A stretch of DNA of 48,357 nt from Acidimicrobiaceae bacterium RAAP-2 (GTDB taxonomy: Bacteria > Actinomycetota > Acidimicrobiia > Acidimicrobiales > RAAP-2), in NCBI GenBank assembly GCA_001443545.1, contig LMAD01000016.1, positions 1 to 48,357 on the forward strand, in the 5' to 3' direction. This document shows, in pieces, positions 32,437 through 40,652 of this stretch. The position numbers and the translations under genes are program-made. Numbering within the stretch: the stretch's first letter is position 1; every line of letters begins with the position of its first letter. A model generated the notes under the pieces. That model saw only the letters and a program-made list of their open reading frames with translations. It did not search any database and was not told where the DNA came from.

Positions 32437-34070
32437 CGGGTGGCCCCGTCCGGTAGTCCGGCGGCGGCGAATTCGCGCGCGACCAGCTCGGCGTACGCGG
32501 CGATCTGTGATTCGGTCTCCGTGGCGTTCCATCCCAGATCGTCGGCGACGACGCGGGCGATCTGCGGCGCCGCGGCGAGCGTGGCGCGAGCGTCGTGCAG
32601 GTGGGCCCGCGTGCGACGGGTGAGGAGGTCCACTAGGGAAAGGGCCATCTCGTACTGGGCGCTGTAGCGAAATTCGGCGAGGACGTAGGGCTGTCCGACG
32701 ATCGGCGCCACCGCCAGCGTTCGGTCGGTGTCGATCATCGACAGGATCACGGTGGCGTCTTGGCCGAAGCGCCGATAGAGGTGGGTCTCTGCGTCGTTCG
32801 ATGGTTGCCAGGACCCGACACCGTGGAAGCGTAGGGATTTGGTACGCACGGGGGAGCGCCCCACGTATCGCCCGACCGCGTCCACGGCGTCCTGGGCCAT
32901 CTGGCGGTACGTCGTCCACTTCCCACCGGTCACGTGAATGACGCCGTCGCCTCCGTCGGTCACCCGATGGCGACGTGAGAGATCGGCCGTTCGTTGCGAG
33001 AGCCGTTTTCCCTCCGGTGGGGCGAGCAGCGGTCGCAGTCCAGCCCAGACACCGGTTACGTCGTCGACGGTCAGCGCGGAGTCGGTCGAAGCGTTGACGG
33101 CGTTCAAGAGGTAGGCGACGTCATCGGCGGTGCACATCGGCTCGTCGAGGTTGCCGTCGTACGCGGTATCGGTGGTTCCGACGAACGTGTACGGTGCGTC
33201 GTCGAAGGGGACGACGAAGACGCTGCGGCGGTCGTCGGGTACGGAGAACACCGCGGCGACAGAAGCGGGCAACCGTGCGCTCGGTACCGAGATGTGGACG
33301 CCCTTGGCCGGCGTGATCGTCGCCGACGGTGCGTCGGTCGCCATGGCAATCACCTGGTCGGCCCAGACTCCCGTCGCATTGATGACGCTGCGGGTCGTGA
33401 TCGTGAAGTGTTCACCCCTGCGTTCGTCTCGGACCTTGACGCCACGCACGTGTCCGTCGGCGCCGTGTTCCAACGCGATTACGCGTACATAGTTCGCGAC
33501 GACAGCGCCGAAATCCAGGGCCGCCGTGCGAGTCGCCAGGAGCGCAACTCGAGCGTCGTCACCGCGGGCGTCGTAGTAGAGGAATCCGGCGACGAGACGA
33601 TCGGCGCGCAGCGTCGGCAGGTACCCAATGGCTTCGTCGCGGGTGATCTTGCGATAGCGGTGTCCGATGCGCCACCCGCCGCCCCAGTCGTAGAAGCGCA
33701 GTGCGGTGGCGTACCCTTTCACGATCGCTTTGGACGCGACACCGTTCGAACCGAACAGCGGGATGAGGAAGGGGAGTGGCCGAACGAGAAACGGGGCGTT
33801 CTCGAGGAGACGCTGCCGTTCGCGAAGATTCTCGTGGACGAGGCGGAACTCCTTCTGTTGGAGGTAGCGAAGTCCACCGTGAACCATCTTCGACGACTTC
33901 GAACTCGTGCCCGAACCGATGTCGCCGGCGTCGACCAGGGCGACCCGTAGACCGCGAGATGCGGCATCGAGGGCGGCGCCGGCGCCGGTCATCCCGGCTC
34001 CGACGACGACCACGTCGAATTGCGTCGTTGCCAGAGCGTCGAGGGCATCGGACCGGGTGAAAGAAGACAT
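32433..34070 (-). CDS. glpD: Aerobic glycerol-3-phosphate dehydrogenase
   Basis: A 545-residue FAD-dependent, membrane-associated dehydrogenase that oxidises glycerol 3-phosphate to dihydroxyacetone phosphate and feeds electrons to quinone. FDVVVVGAGMTGAGAALDAASRG is the FAD-binding fold, and GTSSKSSKMVHGGLRYLQ is the GlpD signature. GVHISVP and the C-terminal DAP-oxidase domain (about 400-540, with RFGQDA and GWNATE) complete it. ATG 34070 is chosen as homologues start a few residues before the FAD strand; the frame is open further up. First gene of the glp operon. Homologues in actinobacteria are usually 510-580 residues. Confidence 0.94.
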   Translation of the reverse strand: MSSFTRSDALDALATTQFDVVVVGAGMTGAGAALDAASRGLRVALVDAGDIGSGTSSKSSKMVHGGLRYLQQKEFRLVHENLRERQRLLENAPFLVRPLPFLIPLFGSNGVASKAIVKGYATALRFYDWGGGWRIGHRYRKITRDEAIGYLPTLRADRLVAGFLYYDARGDDARVALLATRTAALDFGAVVANYVRVIALEHGADGHVRGVKVRDERRGEHFTITTRSVINATGVWADQVIAMATDAPSATITPAKGVHISVPSARLPASVAAVFSVPDDRRSVFVVPFDDAPYTFVGTTDTAYDGNLDEPMCTADDVAYLLNAVNASTDSALTVDDVTGVWAGLRPLLAPPEGKRLSQRTADLSRRHRVTDGGDGVIHVTGGKWTTYRQMAQDAVDAVGRYVGRSPVRTKSLRFHGVGSWQPSNDAETHLYRRFGQDATVILSMIDTDRTLAVAPIVGQPYVLAEFRYSAQYEMALSLVDLLTRRTRAHLHDARATLAAAPQIARVVADDLGWNATETESQIAAYAELVAREFAAAGLPDGATR

Positions 34071-34219
34071 GGCGCAATGTTGGCACACGGGCACGAAGTA
34101 ACTTGCGTGTGTGAGTAATGAGCGCAACGGCAAATGGCGGTCACGACCGGCGGCGCGACGACGACGGGGTGCCGAACGCGTGTTCGGGTGCGACCCCCGG
34201 CGTGATTGAGCGGGCGTCG

Positions 34220-35365
34220 ATGTCGGGACCCTTATCGGGGCTGAAGGTCCTGGAGCTAGCCGGGATTGGACCGGGTCCGTACGCCTGCATGCTCTTGGCC
34301 GATCTCGGTGCTGACGTGCTGCGCCTCGAGCGAGGCGATATTGACGCGAAGGACTCGTTCACCTGGGATCTGCTAGCCCGCTCGCGGCCATCGGTGGCCG
34401 TGGACCTCAAAAGCGAGGCGGGTCATCAATTGGTCCTGCGGTTGAGTGAACAGGCCGATGTGCTCATCGAGGGATTCCGTCCCGGGGTCGCCGAGCGACT
34501 CGGTGTCGGGCCCGAGGATGTCGCGTCGCGTAATCCCCGGCTGGTCTACGGTCGCATGACTGGCTACGGGCAAGACGGTCCGCTCGCCAAGCGCGCCGGT
34601 CACGACATCAACTACATCGCCATCTCCGGTGCGCTGTGGCCGATCGGCCGTACCGGTGAGCGGCCGGTGCCGCCGCTCAATCTCGTGGGTGATTTCGGCG
34701 GCGGAGCAATGTTCTTGCTGTTGGGCGTGCTGGCGGCGGTGTTTCACGCTCGGCAGACCGGTGAAGGTCAAGTCGTCGATGCCGCCATGGTCGACGGTTC
34801 GGCGTCATTGATGACGATGACCCACGCGTTTTCGAACCTCGGCTACTGGATCGAGGAGCGCGGCTCCAACATGCTCGACTCGGGGGCACCGTTCTACGAG
34901 GTGTACGAGACGAGCGATCACCGATACGTCGCCGTGGGAGCGATCGAGCCGCAGTTTTACGCGGAACTTCTCCGAGGGCTGGAGATTGACGCGTCGTCGG
35001 TGCCCGCGCAGCTGGACCGCGAGACGTGGCCGGCGACGAAGGAGCGGTTCGCCGCGGTCTTCGCCGCCAAGACCCGTGACGAGTGGGAGGCTGTCTTCGC
35101 TGGGACGGACGCGTGCGTGACGCCGGTGCTTTCACCGCGCGAGGCCGCTTCGCACCCAATCAACGTGGCTCGAGCGGTCTTTGACGTCGACGGAATCGTG
35201 CAACCCAATCCCGCCCCTCGGTTCTCCAAGACCCCGGGGTCCATTGGCACGCCACCCGGGTTGGCTGGCTCGGGAACCCGCGTCGGTCTTTCCCGTTGGG
35301 GCGTCGACGCGGCGGACTTCGAAGCGTTCCGAGTGTCGGGAGCCTTCGGGCCGCCCGCCAATTGA
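34220..35365 (+). CDS. Alpha-methylacyl-CoA racemase (CaiB/BaiF family)
   Basis: A 381-residue class III CoA-transferase-fold enzyme of the racemase branch, which inverts the 2-methyl centre of branched acyl-CoA so that beta-oxidation can proceed. MSGPLSGLKVLELAGIGPGPYACMLLADLGADV is the N-terminal signature. The catalytic pair of mycobacterial MCR is matched in place and spacing by H128 (GHDINY) and D158 (LVGDFGGGAM). ATG 34220 is chosen by homology. The divergent neighbour is glpD, with a 149-bp shared upstream region. A single gene here. Confidence 0.92.
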   Translation: MSGPLSGLKVLELAGIGPGPYACMLLADLGADVLRLERGDIDAKDSFTWDLLARSRPSVAVDLKSEAGHQLVLRLSEQADVLIEGFRPGVAERLGVGPEDVASRNPRLVYGRMTGYGQDGPLAKRAGHDINYIAISGALWPIGRTGERPVPPLNLVGDFGGGAMFLLLGVLAAVFHARQTGEGQVVDAAMVDGSASLMTMTHAFSNLGYWIEERGSNMLDSGAPFYEVYETSDHRYVAVGAIEPQFYAELLRGLEIDASSVPAQLDRETWPATKERFAAVFAAKTRDEWEAVFAGTDACVTPVLSPREAASHPINVARAVFDVDGIVQPNPAPRFSKTPGSIGTPPGLAGSGTRVGLSRWGVDAADFEAFRVSGAFGPPAN

Positions 35366-35492
35366 CGGCCCGAGCCACGGGCCGACGCCACTTCCCGCGT
35401 CGCGACCTCGGTTTCGGCGCACGGCGATCGAACCAATCGTCGAGTCCCGACGAGGGGGCTACTTCGATGGCACCGCTGGTTTTGACCCGAAG

Positions 35493-35729
35493 CTAGATGT
35501 TGACCACGGGGCAGGTGAGCGTCCGAGTGATTCCTGGAACGCGCTGGATAGCCCCAACGATGAACTTCCCTAGGTCATCGACGCTCTCGGCTTCGCACCG
35601 CACGATGACGTCGTAGGGGCCGGTCACTTCGAATGATTCGATGACGCCCGGTACGGCCCGAGTCGCCATGACGACATTCTCACTGGAGCCGATTTCGGAC
35701 TGAATCAAGATGTAGGCCTGAACCGCCAT
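35493..35729 (-). CDS. Stand-alone Lrp/AsnC ligand-binding (RAM) domain protein
   Basis: A 78-residue protein consisting only of the alpha-beta RAM domain of Lrp/AsnC regulators (AYILIQSEIG...VPGVIESFEVTGPYDVIVRCEA...IQRVPGITRTLTCPVV). There is no helix-turn-helix, so it cannot bind DNA by itself. Such stand-alone domains bind amino acids or similar ligands and may oligomerise with full regulators. An AAAGG sequence lies before ATG 35729. Complete by family standards (75-85). Confidence 0.92.
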   Translation of the reverse strand: MAVQAYILIQSEIGSSENVVMATRAVPGVIESFEVTGPYDVIVRCEAESVDDLGKFIVGAIQRVPGITRTLTCPVVNI

Positions 35730-35783
35730 GGTGAACCTTTCCCTGTCGAGTTCAACTATCTTGCCCGGTTTCTTCGCGCGGCG

Positions 35784-35999
35784 CTAATCCCCGCGAAAAC
35801 GTCGGCCGATATGCCACTGGAAGCAGTAGTCGCAGCGGTACGAGTTGAGGTCGGCGCCGTTCAACGTCCGCGCCAATTGGGCGGCGCTCTGGGCTTCGGC
35901 CTGCGTCCGATAGGGCTGTTTGGGGGTTCCGTCGCGGGTGAAGTGGGACGCCACGCGTCCGAGCGGTCGAGTCGTTGGTCGTCGGCGACGTCGCGGCAT
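35784..35999 (-). CDS. Small Cys/His protein of unknown function
   Basis: A 71-residue basic protein. The N-terminus is RRRRR-rich. The middle TQAEAQSAAQLARTLNGADLN should be helical. The C-terminus SYRCDYCFQWHIGRRFRGD contains a C-x2-C-x3-H group that may bind zinc. I recognise similar short actinobacterial proteins ending in YRC..C..WHIG, all uncharacterised. It is divergent from a DUF3039 gene. A TATTCT box (36009-36014) lies 9 nt before ATG 35999. Confidence 0.6.
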   Translation of the reverse strand: MPRRRRRPTTRPLGRVASHFTRDGTPKQPYRTQAEAQSAAQLARTLNGADLNSYRCDYCFQWHIGRRFRGD

Positions 36000-36028
36000 G
36001 TCGATACGAGAATAGCGACACGGTTCGG

Positions 36029-36034
36029 TAAAGT
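36029..36034 (+). promoter_or_regulatory. Candidate leaderless -10 box of the DUF3039 gene
   Basis: TAAAGT, 7 nt before GTG 36042. Confidence 0.45.
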
Positions 36035-36041
36035 ACTGATC

Positions 36042-36323
36042 GTGAGTAGCACTGAAGCGGAGACCCGCCTAACGACGACGCCCATCACCGACGACGGTGA
36101 CCACGACCGGTTCGCCCATCTCGTCTTGGAGGGATATACCCCCAAAGACGGCGAATACGTGGCGTTGGGCAACTCCGTCGTCGACGGCATGGTCAACGGG
36201 ACCCCGGTACGGGCGCTGTGCGGCAAAGTCTGGGTGCCCGGGCGCGATCCTTCGAAGTATTCGATCTGCCCCACGTGCAAAGAGATCGCGGTTTCGTTAG
36301 GGTGGTCGGTCCCGTCGGCGTGA
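36042..36323 (+). CDS. DUF3039 domain protein
   Basis: A 93-residue protein of the actinobacterial family DUF3039. The conserved part is FAHLVLEGYTP, then TPVRALCGKVWVPGRDPSKYSICPTCKEI, with three cysteines in C-x18-C-x2-C spacing that suggest a zinc site. Function is unknown. GTG 36042 starts just before the conserved region and follows a TAAAGT box. The family is widespread and nearly restricted to Actinobacteria, which supports the taxonomic guess. Confidence 0.88.
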   Translation: MSSTEAETRLTTTPITDDGDHDRFAHLVLEGYTPKDGEYVALGNSVVDGMVNGTPVRALCGKVWVPGRDPSKYSICPTCKEIAVSLGWSVPSA

Positions 36324-36362
36324 CCGTCCCGGCGAGCGGGTGTTCGCTAGAGTCGGTTGACT

Positions 36363-37061
36363 ATGCCCCGAGCGCTCGTCCTTTGCCACCACGACGAAGA
36401 CAGTCCCGGCCTGGTCGGTGAGGCGCTCGAGGCCCGAGGCTTCGAATTGGTCGTCGTCTTGTTCAACGAGGCGAGCCCTTCTCCTTCCCTCGACGGCGTC
36501 GGTCTGCTGGTCATCCTGGGGTCGAGTTCCGCGGTGTACGACCCTGAGGTCGAGCGGGCGTGGTTCACCCGAGAATTGGACCTCATCCGTCGGGCCGATG
36601 AGCGAGGAATTTCAATCTTCGGCATCTGTTTCGGCGCCCAGGCTCTCTGTCGCTCCTTTGGTGGTTCGGTCCAACGCGGTGAACATCCCGAGATCGGGTG
36701 GTACGGCGTCGAACCCACCCCGGGTTCACCGGTCGAGGCCGGTCCGTGGTTCGAATATCACTTCGACGTGTGTACGCTCCCGGCCCATGCGCAGTTGTGG
36801 GCCCGAACCGATCGATGCGTGCAGGCGTTCGCCATCGGACGGCACGTCGGTGTACAGTTCCACCCCGAACTCGACGCCGCGCAGTTGCGCGACTGGTTCG
36901 AAGCGGGAGGCGACGACGCGCGGGACCTCGGAGTCAATCCCGATGATCTCATCGAGCGCACGTTACGCGAGCAGGACCGGGCCCGGGTCCGGGCCGCGAG
37001 GCTCGTCGACGTCGTCATCGGCCACGCACGGGCCAACGGCGCATCCGAACTATCTGATTGA
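36363..37061 (+). CDS. Class I glutamine amidotransferase-like protein
   Basis: A 232-residue protein with the class I glutamine amidotransferase fold. The nucleophilic cysteine lies in the elbow IFGICFGAQAL and the His-Glu pair in GVQFHPELD, so the triad is complete. It is a stand-alone GATase of the GuaA-N-terminus-like type; such proteins hydrolyse gamma-glutamyl amides or supply ammonia to an unknown partner. The N-terminal ALVLCHHDEDSPGLVGEALEARG is typical of actinobacterial members. A TAGAGT box (36348-36353) lies 9 nt before ATG 36363; TTG 36357 is also possible. Confidence 0.9.
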   Translation: MPRALVLCHHDEDSPGLVGEALEARGFELVVVLFNEASPSPSLDGVGLLVILGSSSAVYDPEVERAWFTRELDLIRRADERGISIFGICFGAQALCRSFGGSVQRGEHPEIGWYGVEPTPGSPVEAGPWFEYHFDVCTLPAHAQLWARTDRCVQAFAIGRHVGVQFHPELDAAQLRDWFEAGGDDARDLGVNPDDLIERTLREQDRARVRAARLVDVVIGHARANGASELSD

Positions 37062-37067
37062 CCTCGG

Positions 37068-37073
37068 TAGGCT
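37068..37073 (+). promoter_or_regulatory. Candidate leaderless -10 box of the RNA methyltransferase gene
   Basis: TAGGCT, 6 nt before ATG 37080, with no ribosome binding site between. Confidence 0.5.
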
Positions 37074-37079
37074 ACGGCG

Positions 37080-38294
37080 ATGGCCGACCATCGAGATGAC
37101 GAGGTACTACGAATTGACCGACCCGCCACCGGTGGTGGCGTCGGTCGGCTCGCCGATGGACTGGTCATCTTCGTGCGCGACAGTCTGCCGGGAGAACTGG
37201 TGGAGGTCTCGGTCACCGATCGGACGTCCTCGTTCGCGCGTGGCGTGGTCCGCGAGGTGATCGAGACGAGCGAGCAGCGGGTGACGCCACCCTGTCGATT
37301 CTCGGGCGACGGCGGCTGCGGTGGTTGCGATCTCCAGCACGCCTCCGAAGCGGCACAACGCTCGTGGAAGGAGGCCGTGGTCGAGGAGCAGCTCCGTCGG
37401 GTTGCGGGCCTGGAGTACTCACCGGCGCTGGTGCAGGCACCTTCACCGGCGAAGGGGAGTCGAACCCGTCTGCGCTGCGCGGTTGACGGCGACGGCCGCC
37501 TCGCGCTGCGCGCGAGCCGTTCGCATTCGCTGGTCGCGGTAGATCCCTGCTGGCTGGTCGATGAACGTGTCGTCGACGCGTTCGCCACGTCGTGGTCCTG
37601 GGCCGAGGAAGTCGAGCTGCGCGCCATTGGTGACGGAGAGCCGTTCGCCGTGGTGAAGCGCCGAACGGGTAGAACGTCACGCATCGAGGTCTGTTCGCTG
37701 CGCGGCGACCGACTCGACCCCGCTCCGATCTCGCGCGTCGCCGTCGGTGGCACGCACTACAACGTCTCGCCAGTGTCGTTCTGGCAGGCGCACGTCGACG
37801 CACCGTCCATGCTGCTCGAGCGTGTCCTGACGCTATCGGGTGCCGAACGAGGTGACCGGGTGATCGACCTGTACAGCGGCGTCGGGCTCTTCGCCGTGGG
37901 CCTCGCGTCGGCGGTTGGGTCAATCGGTCGAGTCGTCGCCGTGGAGTCCTCGCCTCACGCGGTGCGAGACGCACGCGAGAACGGTGCCGGTCATCGCACC
38001 CTTCGCGTTCGCCAGTCCATGGTCAGTCCCGGGGTGGTCGCGAACCTCGTCGGCCCCGAAGACGTCGTCGTGGTCGACCCCCCGCGAGCCGGGCTGGCCA
38101 AAGGAGTCGCGCGCGCCATCGCCGACGCTCGTCCGAGGCGGATCGTCTACATCTCGTGTGACGCCGCCACGTTCTCGCGAGATCTTAAGGTCTTCTTATC
38201 GAGCGGTTTTTCGTTATCCCACTTGGAGATTCTGGATCTTTTCCCCATGACCGAGCACGTCGAGCTCGTCGCGCTACTTGACATGACCCCCTAG
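37080..38294 (+). CDS. RlmD/TrmA-type RNA (uracil-5-)methyltransferase
   Basis: A 404-residue SAM-dependent methyltransferase that makes 5-methyluridine in rRNA or tRNA. A TRAM-like domain opens the protein. Four cysteines C72, C80, C83 (CRFSGDGGCGGC) and C157 fit a [4Fe-4S] cluster as in RlmD. The SAM site is VIDLYSGVGLFAVGLA, VDPPRAGL follows, and the catalytic cysteine is C360 in YISCDAATFSRDL, with the base Glu in FPMTEHVE. Whether the target is 23S rRNA or tRNA cannot be read from sequence. Single gene with a leaderless-type promoter. Confidence 0.93.
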   Translation: MADHRDDEVLRIDRPATGGGVGRLADGLVIFVRDSLPGELVEVSVTDRTSSFARGVVREVIETSEQRVTPPCRFSGDGGCGGCDLQHASEAAQRSWKEAVVEEQLRRVAGLEYSPALVQAPSPAKGSRTRLRCAVDGDGRLALRASRSHSLVAVDPCWLVDERVVDAFATSWSWAEEVELRAIGDGEPFAVVKRRTGRTSRIEVCSLRGDRLDPAPISRVAVGGTHYNVSPVSFWQAHVDAPSMLLERVLTLSGAERGDRVIDLYSGVGLFAVGLASAVGSIGRVVAVESSPHAVRDARENGAGHRTLRVRQSMVSPGVVANLVGPEDVVVVDPPRAGLAKGVARAIADARPRRIVYISCDAATFSRDLKVFLSSGFSLSHLEILDLFPMTEHVELVALLDMTP

Positions 38295-38347
38295 GCAAGC
38301 GAGAGTGAAGTTGAGGTTCGCCAATCGGACCTCGAAGGGGGTCAGTG

Positions 38348-38626
38348 ATGCTGAGTAAGTTGGACCACCACCACCGTGTGACACTGCAGAAGTTGTTCAC
38401 ACACCCGATGAATCACAATATTCAGTGGCACGACGTGTGTTCGCTCCTCGCGCGATTCGGAGTCGTCCACGAGACCCACCGGGGTAATTGGGCCGTGACG
38501 GTCGACGGCGAGACGATTTCGTTCGGATCGACTCGTACCCGCGACCTCACCGAGGACCAAGTGGTCAAGGTTCGCAACTTCATTCGCACCCTGGGACTCT
38601 CGCCAGAAGCGTTGAACGCCGCCTAA
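38348..38626 (+). CDS. HicA-like small protein lacking the catalytic His
   Basis: A 92-residue protein (LSKLDHHHRVTLQKLFTHP at the N-terminus). The middle WHDVCSLLARFGVVHETHRGNWAVTVDG has the strand-helix order of the HicA/dsRBD-like fold, but the GSHH region holding the catalytic His of HicA toxins reads GNWA. No HicB-like antitoxin is adjacent. It is probably a fold relative used in RNA binding, conserved as a solo gene in actinobacteria as far as I recall. A strong GAAGGGGG ribosome binding site ends 7 nt before ATG 38348. Confidence 0.7.
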   Translation: MLSKLDHHHRVTLQKLFTHPMNHNIQWHDVCSLLARFGVVHETHRGNWAVTVDGETISFGSTRTRDLTEDQVVKVRNFIRTLGLSPEALNAA

Positions 38627-38632
38627 TCCCGA

Positions 38633-38638
38633 TACCGT
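38633..38638 (+). promoter_or_regulatory. Candidate leaderless -10 box of the YaaA-family gene
   Basis: TACCGT, 8 nt before GTG 38647. Confidence 0.4.
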
Positions 38639-38646
38639 AGGGGACC

Positions 38647-39396
38647 GTGTCCCGAGCCCCGTTCGTCCTGCTGCCGCCATCTCAAGGCAAGTCAGTGGGG
38701 GGAGTGCGTTCGTCCCGTAGCGGGGTCTTCGATTCGTGTCTCGCCGAAGAACGAAGCGTGGTGCGTTCCTCCTTGGCAACAATGCTCGAAGTTCCAGGTT
38801 CCGTCGAGGCGTTGACTCGACTGCACGGTCCACTACTCGAACGAGCGAACGACGGATTGAAACGGTTTGTGGCTGGCGACGCGCCGGTTCTGCCGACTTG
38901 GCGTCGGTACAGCGGCGTGGTCTGGACGCATCTCGATCCAGCGACGCTCACGGTGGCCCAACGGCGGCGGATCCTGGTTCCCTCGGCCCTGTACGGGGTG
39001 ACGGCCGGCGACGACCCCATTGCGGACTACCGACTCACCTTTCACGACTCGGTCGATGGCCCTGGTCCACTCGCGCCGTTTTGGCGAGACGCGCTCACCG
39101 AGGCGCTCGGACGTGTCGTTGGTCGTTCGCCGGTCGTGGACCTCCTGCCCGCGGAACATCGACGAGCGGTGGACGTCGAGCAGCTCAGACTTGCGACGCG
39201 GGTGGTCACGGTCCGATTCGAGTCCACCGACGGGACACGGGCGATCGGGCACGCCGCGAAGGCGGTGAAGGGGGTGCTGGCCCGGCGGTTGCTCGCCGAC
39301 GGGATCACCGCGTTATCGTCGTTCGCCTGGGATCGATGGCGGTGCGTGCTCGCCGATGAATCGGTGGCCACGGTTGCGTTGCTCGAGGCTCGGTGA
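38647..39396 (+). CDS. YaaA/DUF328-family peroxide-response protein
   Basis: A 249-residue YaaA-family protein. The opening FVLLPPSQGKS is the family hallmark (LPPSEGK). RRYSGVVWTHLDPATL and VPSALYGVTAGDDPIADYRLTF follow in the right order, and the tail has the conserved basic AAKAVKGVLARRLL helix. In E. coli YaaA limits free iron and DNA damage during peroxide stress; DNA binding has been reported. No OxyR or PerR site was identified here. GTG 38647 is selected by homology. Confidence 0.9.
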   Translation: MSRAPFVLLPPSQGKSVGGVRSSRSGVFDSCLAEERSVVRSSLATMLEVPGSVEALTRLHGPLLERANDGLKRFVAGDAPVLPTWRRYSGVVWTHLDPATLTVAQRRRILVPSALYGVTAGDDPIADYRLTFHDSVDGPGPLAPFWRDALTEALGRVVGRSPVVDLLPAEHRRAVDVEQLRLATRVVTVRFESTDGTRAIGHAAKAVKGVLARRLLADGITALSSFAWDRWRCVLADESVATVALLEAR

Positions 39397-39399
39397 ATC

Positions 39400-39405
39400 T
39401 AGGCT
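39400..39405 (+). promoter_or_regulatory. Candidate leaderless -10 box of the PH-like protein gene
   Basis: TAGGCT, 6 nt before ATG 39412. Confidence 0.45.
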
Positions 39406-39411
39406 GGCGCC

Positions 39412-39888
39412 ATGGAATCCTCACCGATCGTGATTGAAGAGCGGCTTCGTTCGGGGCGGCTCGTGGCGATCCTGCTCGCGGCGACGACGGCCGCAGCCGT
39501 GTCGCCGTGTCGCCGCCGTCGGCTGCCCATCGGGCGGATTCGATTAGCCCTGGCCGGTGTCGCCGTCGCTGTCACCGCGGTGCTGTTGTCGAGAATTGTT
39601 GCCCGAGTCGTGGAGACGAAGGACGGACGACGATTCGAAGTCGTCTACGGCCCCGGCGGGGTCGTGCGCCAGTCCTTTGACGCCGACGAGATCCAGAGCG
39701 CGCAGGCCACGTCGTTGTCGGTGCTGCGCACCGGCGGTTGGGGCTACCGCGGGAGCCTCTGGGTGCTGCGTCGAGCGGCCGTCGTGACTCGGGGTGGTGA
39801 CGCCCTCCGGCTCAATTTGGTCGACGGCCGGCGTTTCGCGATCACGGTCGACGACCCCGCGGCCGTCGCCGACGCGTTGCGCAGTTGA
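39412..39888 (+). CDS. Membrane protein with bacterial PH-like domain
   Basis: A 158-residue protein with two hydrophobic segments (about 18-33 and 43-62) followed by a beta-rich domain. The stretch RTGGWGYRGSLWVLRRAAVVTRGGDALRL and DGRRFAITVDDPAAVADAL resembles the PH-like domains found in many actinobacterial membrane proteins. The topology would place the PH domain at the cytoplasmic face. Role unknown. It has its own TAGGCT box and is convergent with the HAD phosphatase gene. Confidence 0.75.
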   Translation: MESSPIVIEERLRSGRLVAILLAATTAAAVSPCRRRRLPIGRIRLALAGVAVAVTAVLLSRIVARVVETKDGRRFEVVYGPGGVVRQSFDADEIQSAQATSLSVLRTGGWGYRGSLWVLRRAAVVTRGGDALRLNLVDGRRFAITVDDPAAVADALRS

Positions 39889-39959
39889 ATTACGTCGCTC
39901 CGTGGCGCGGGTGAGTGCGCCGTTCGCAGTGTCGGCGTCGACGCCGTGACGCGGTTCGA

Positions 39960-40646
39960 CTAGGGGTTGTGGGGAAGTGCTCCAATGAGCAGTGTCGCAA
40001 GGGCGCTCGGCTGGTCGACGAGCCAGTCAGCGCCCGCTTGGCGGAGTTCGTCGGCGGAGCCGTATCCCCAGGTCACCCCGATGCTCGTCAGCCCGTGACT
40101 CTTCGCCGCCGCAATGTCGAATCGGCGGTCACCGACAAGCCATCCGCCCGCCGGGTCTCGGTCCATGCGAGCCAGTGCGTCGGCGACGATGACGTCCTTG
40201 GAAGTCAACTGGCCGTCGAGGGATGCCCCGGAGACGACGCGAAAGAAGCCGTCGATCGCCAAGTCCTCCAAGATCTGGTTGGCGAAGTCGACGCGCTTCG
40301 CGGTCGCGACCCCCATCGACACGGGGGTATCGGCGATGCTCTCGAGGAGCCGGGTCACGCCGTCGTAGAGGCGGCACCGGTGGACCCCCTCATCGCGATA
40401 GTGGACGCGGTATCGGGTGAGGACGTCGGCCATCTCATCGGGCCCGAAACCCAATTGGGAGAACGAGTAGTCCAGTGGTGGCCCGATGAAGGCGCGCAAC
40501 ACCGCATCGTCGACTGGCCGTCCGAGTTCTCGAAGGGTCGCACCGAACGACCACAGGATTCCGTCGGCGGAGTCAATCAGCGTGCCGTCGAGGTCAAAGA
40601 GCACCATCGACGGACCCGTCAGGGTTCCGGGCGCGGGGGGCGTCAC
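39960..40646 (-). CDS. HAD-family phosphatase (phosphoglycolate phosphatase-like)
   Basis: A 228-residue HAD hydrolase. The nucleophile and general acid are D18 and D20 in VLFDLDGTLIDS, a helical cap (about 28-95) follows, motif II is VATAKR (Thr), K150-like SKDVIVADAL gives motif III, and GGWLVGDRRFDIAAAKSHG is motif IV. The layout matches the Gph/PGMB subgroup; substrate may be phosphoglycolate or another small phosphoester. Start GTG 40646 lies 8 nt after TAGTCT (40655-40660). An internal ATG at 40607 is less likely. Confidence 0.9.
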   Translation of the reverse strand: MTPPAPGTLTGPSMVLFDLDGTLIDSADGILWSFGATLRELGRPVDDAVLRAFIGPPLDYSFSQLGFGPDEMADVLTRYRVHYRDEGVHRCRLYDGVTRLLESIADTPVSMGVATAKRVDFANQILEDLAIDGFFRVVSGASLDGQLTSKDVIVADALARMDRDPAGGWLVGDRRFDIAAAKSHGLTSIGVTWGYGSADELRQAGADWLVDQPSALATLLIGALPHNP

Positions 40647-40652
40647 GAGCGT

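Noticed and set aside
31432..32667. 411-codon plus-strand frame opposite the AGPS-like and glpD genes
   Set aside because: Both minus-strand genes have catalytic motifs; the plus frame is a GC-rich shadow rich in R, D and G.
39919..39960. GGCGTCGACGCC palindrome between the PH protein and HAD genes as a terminator or site
   Set aside because: It is a short 12-base GC palindrome with no loop, common by chance in this base composition.
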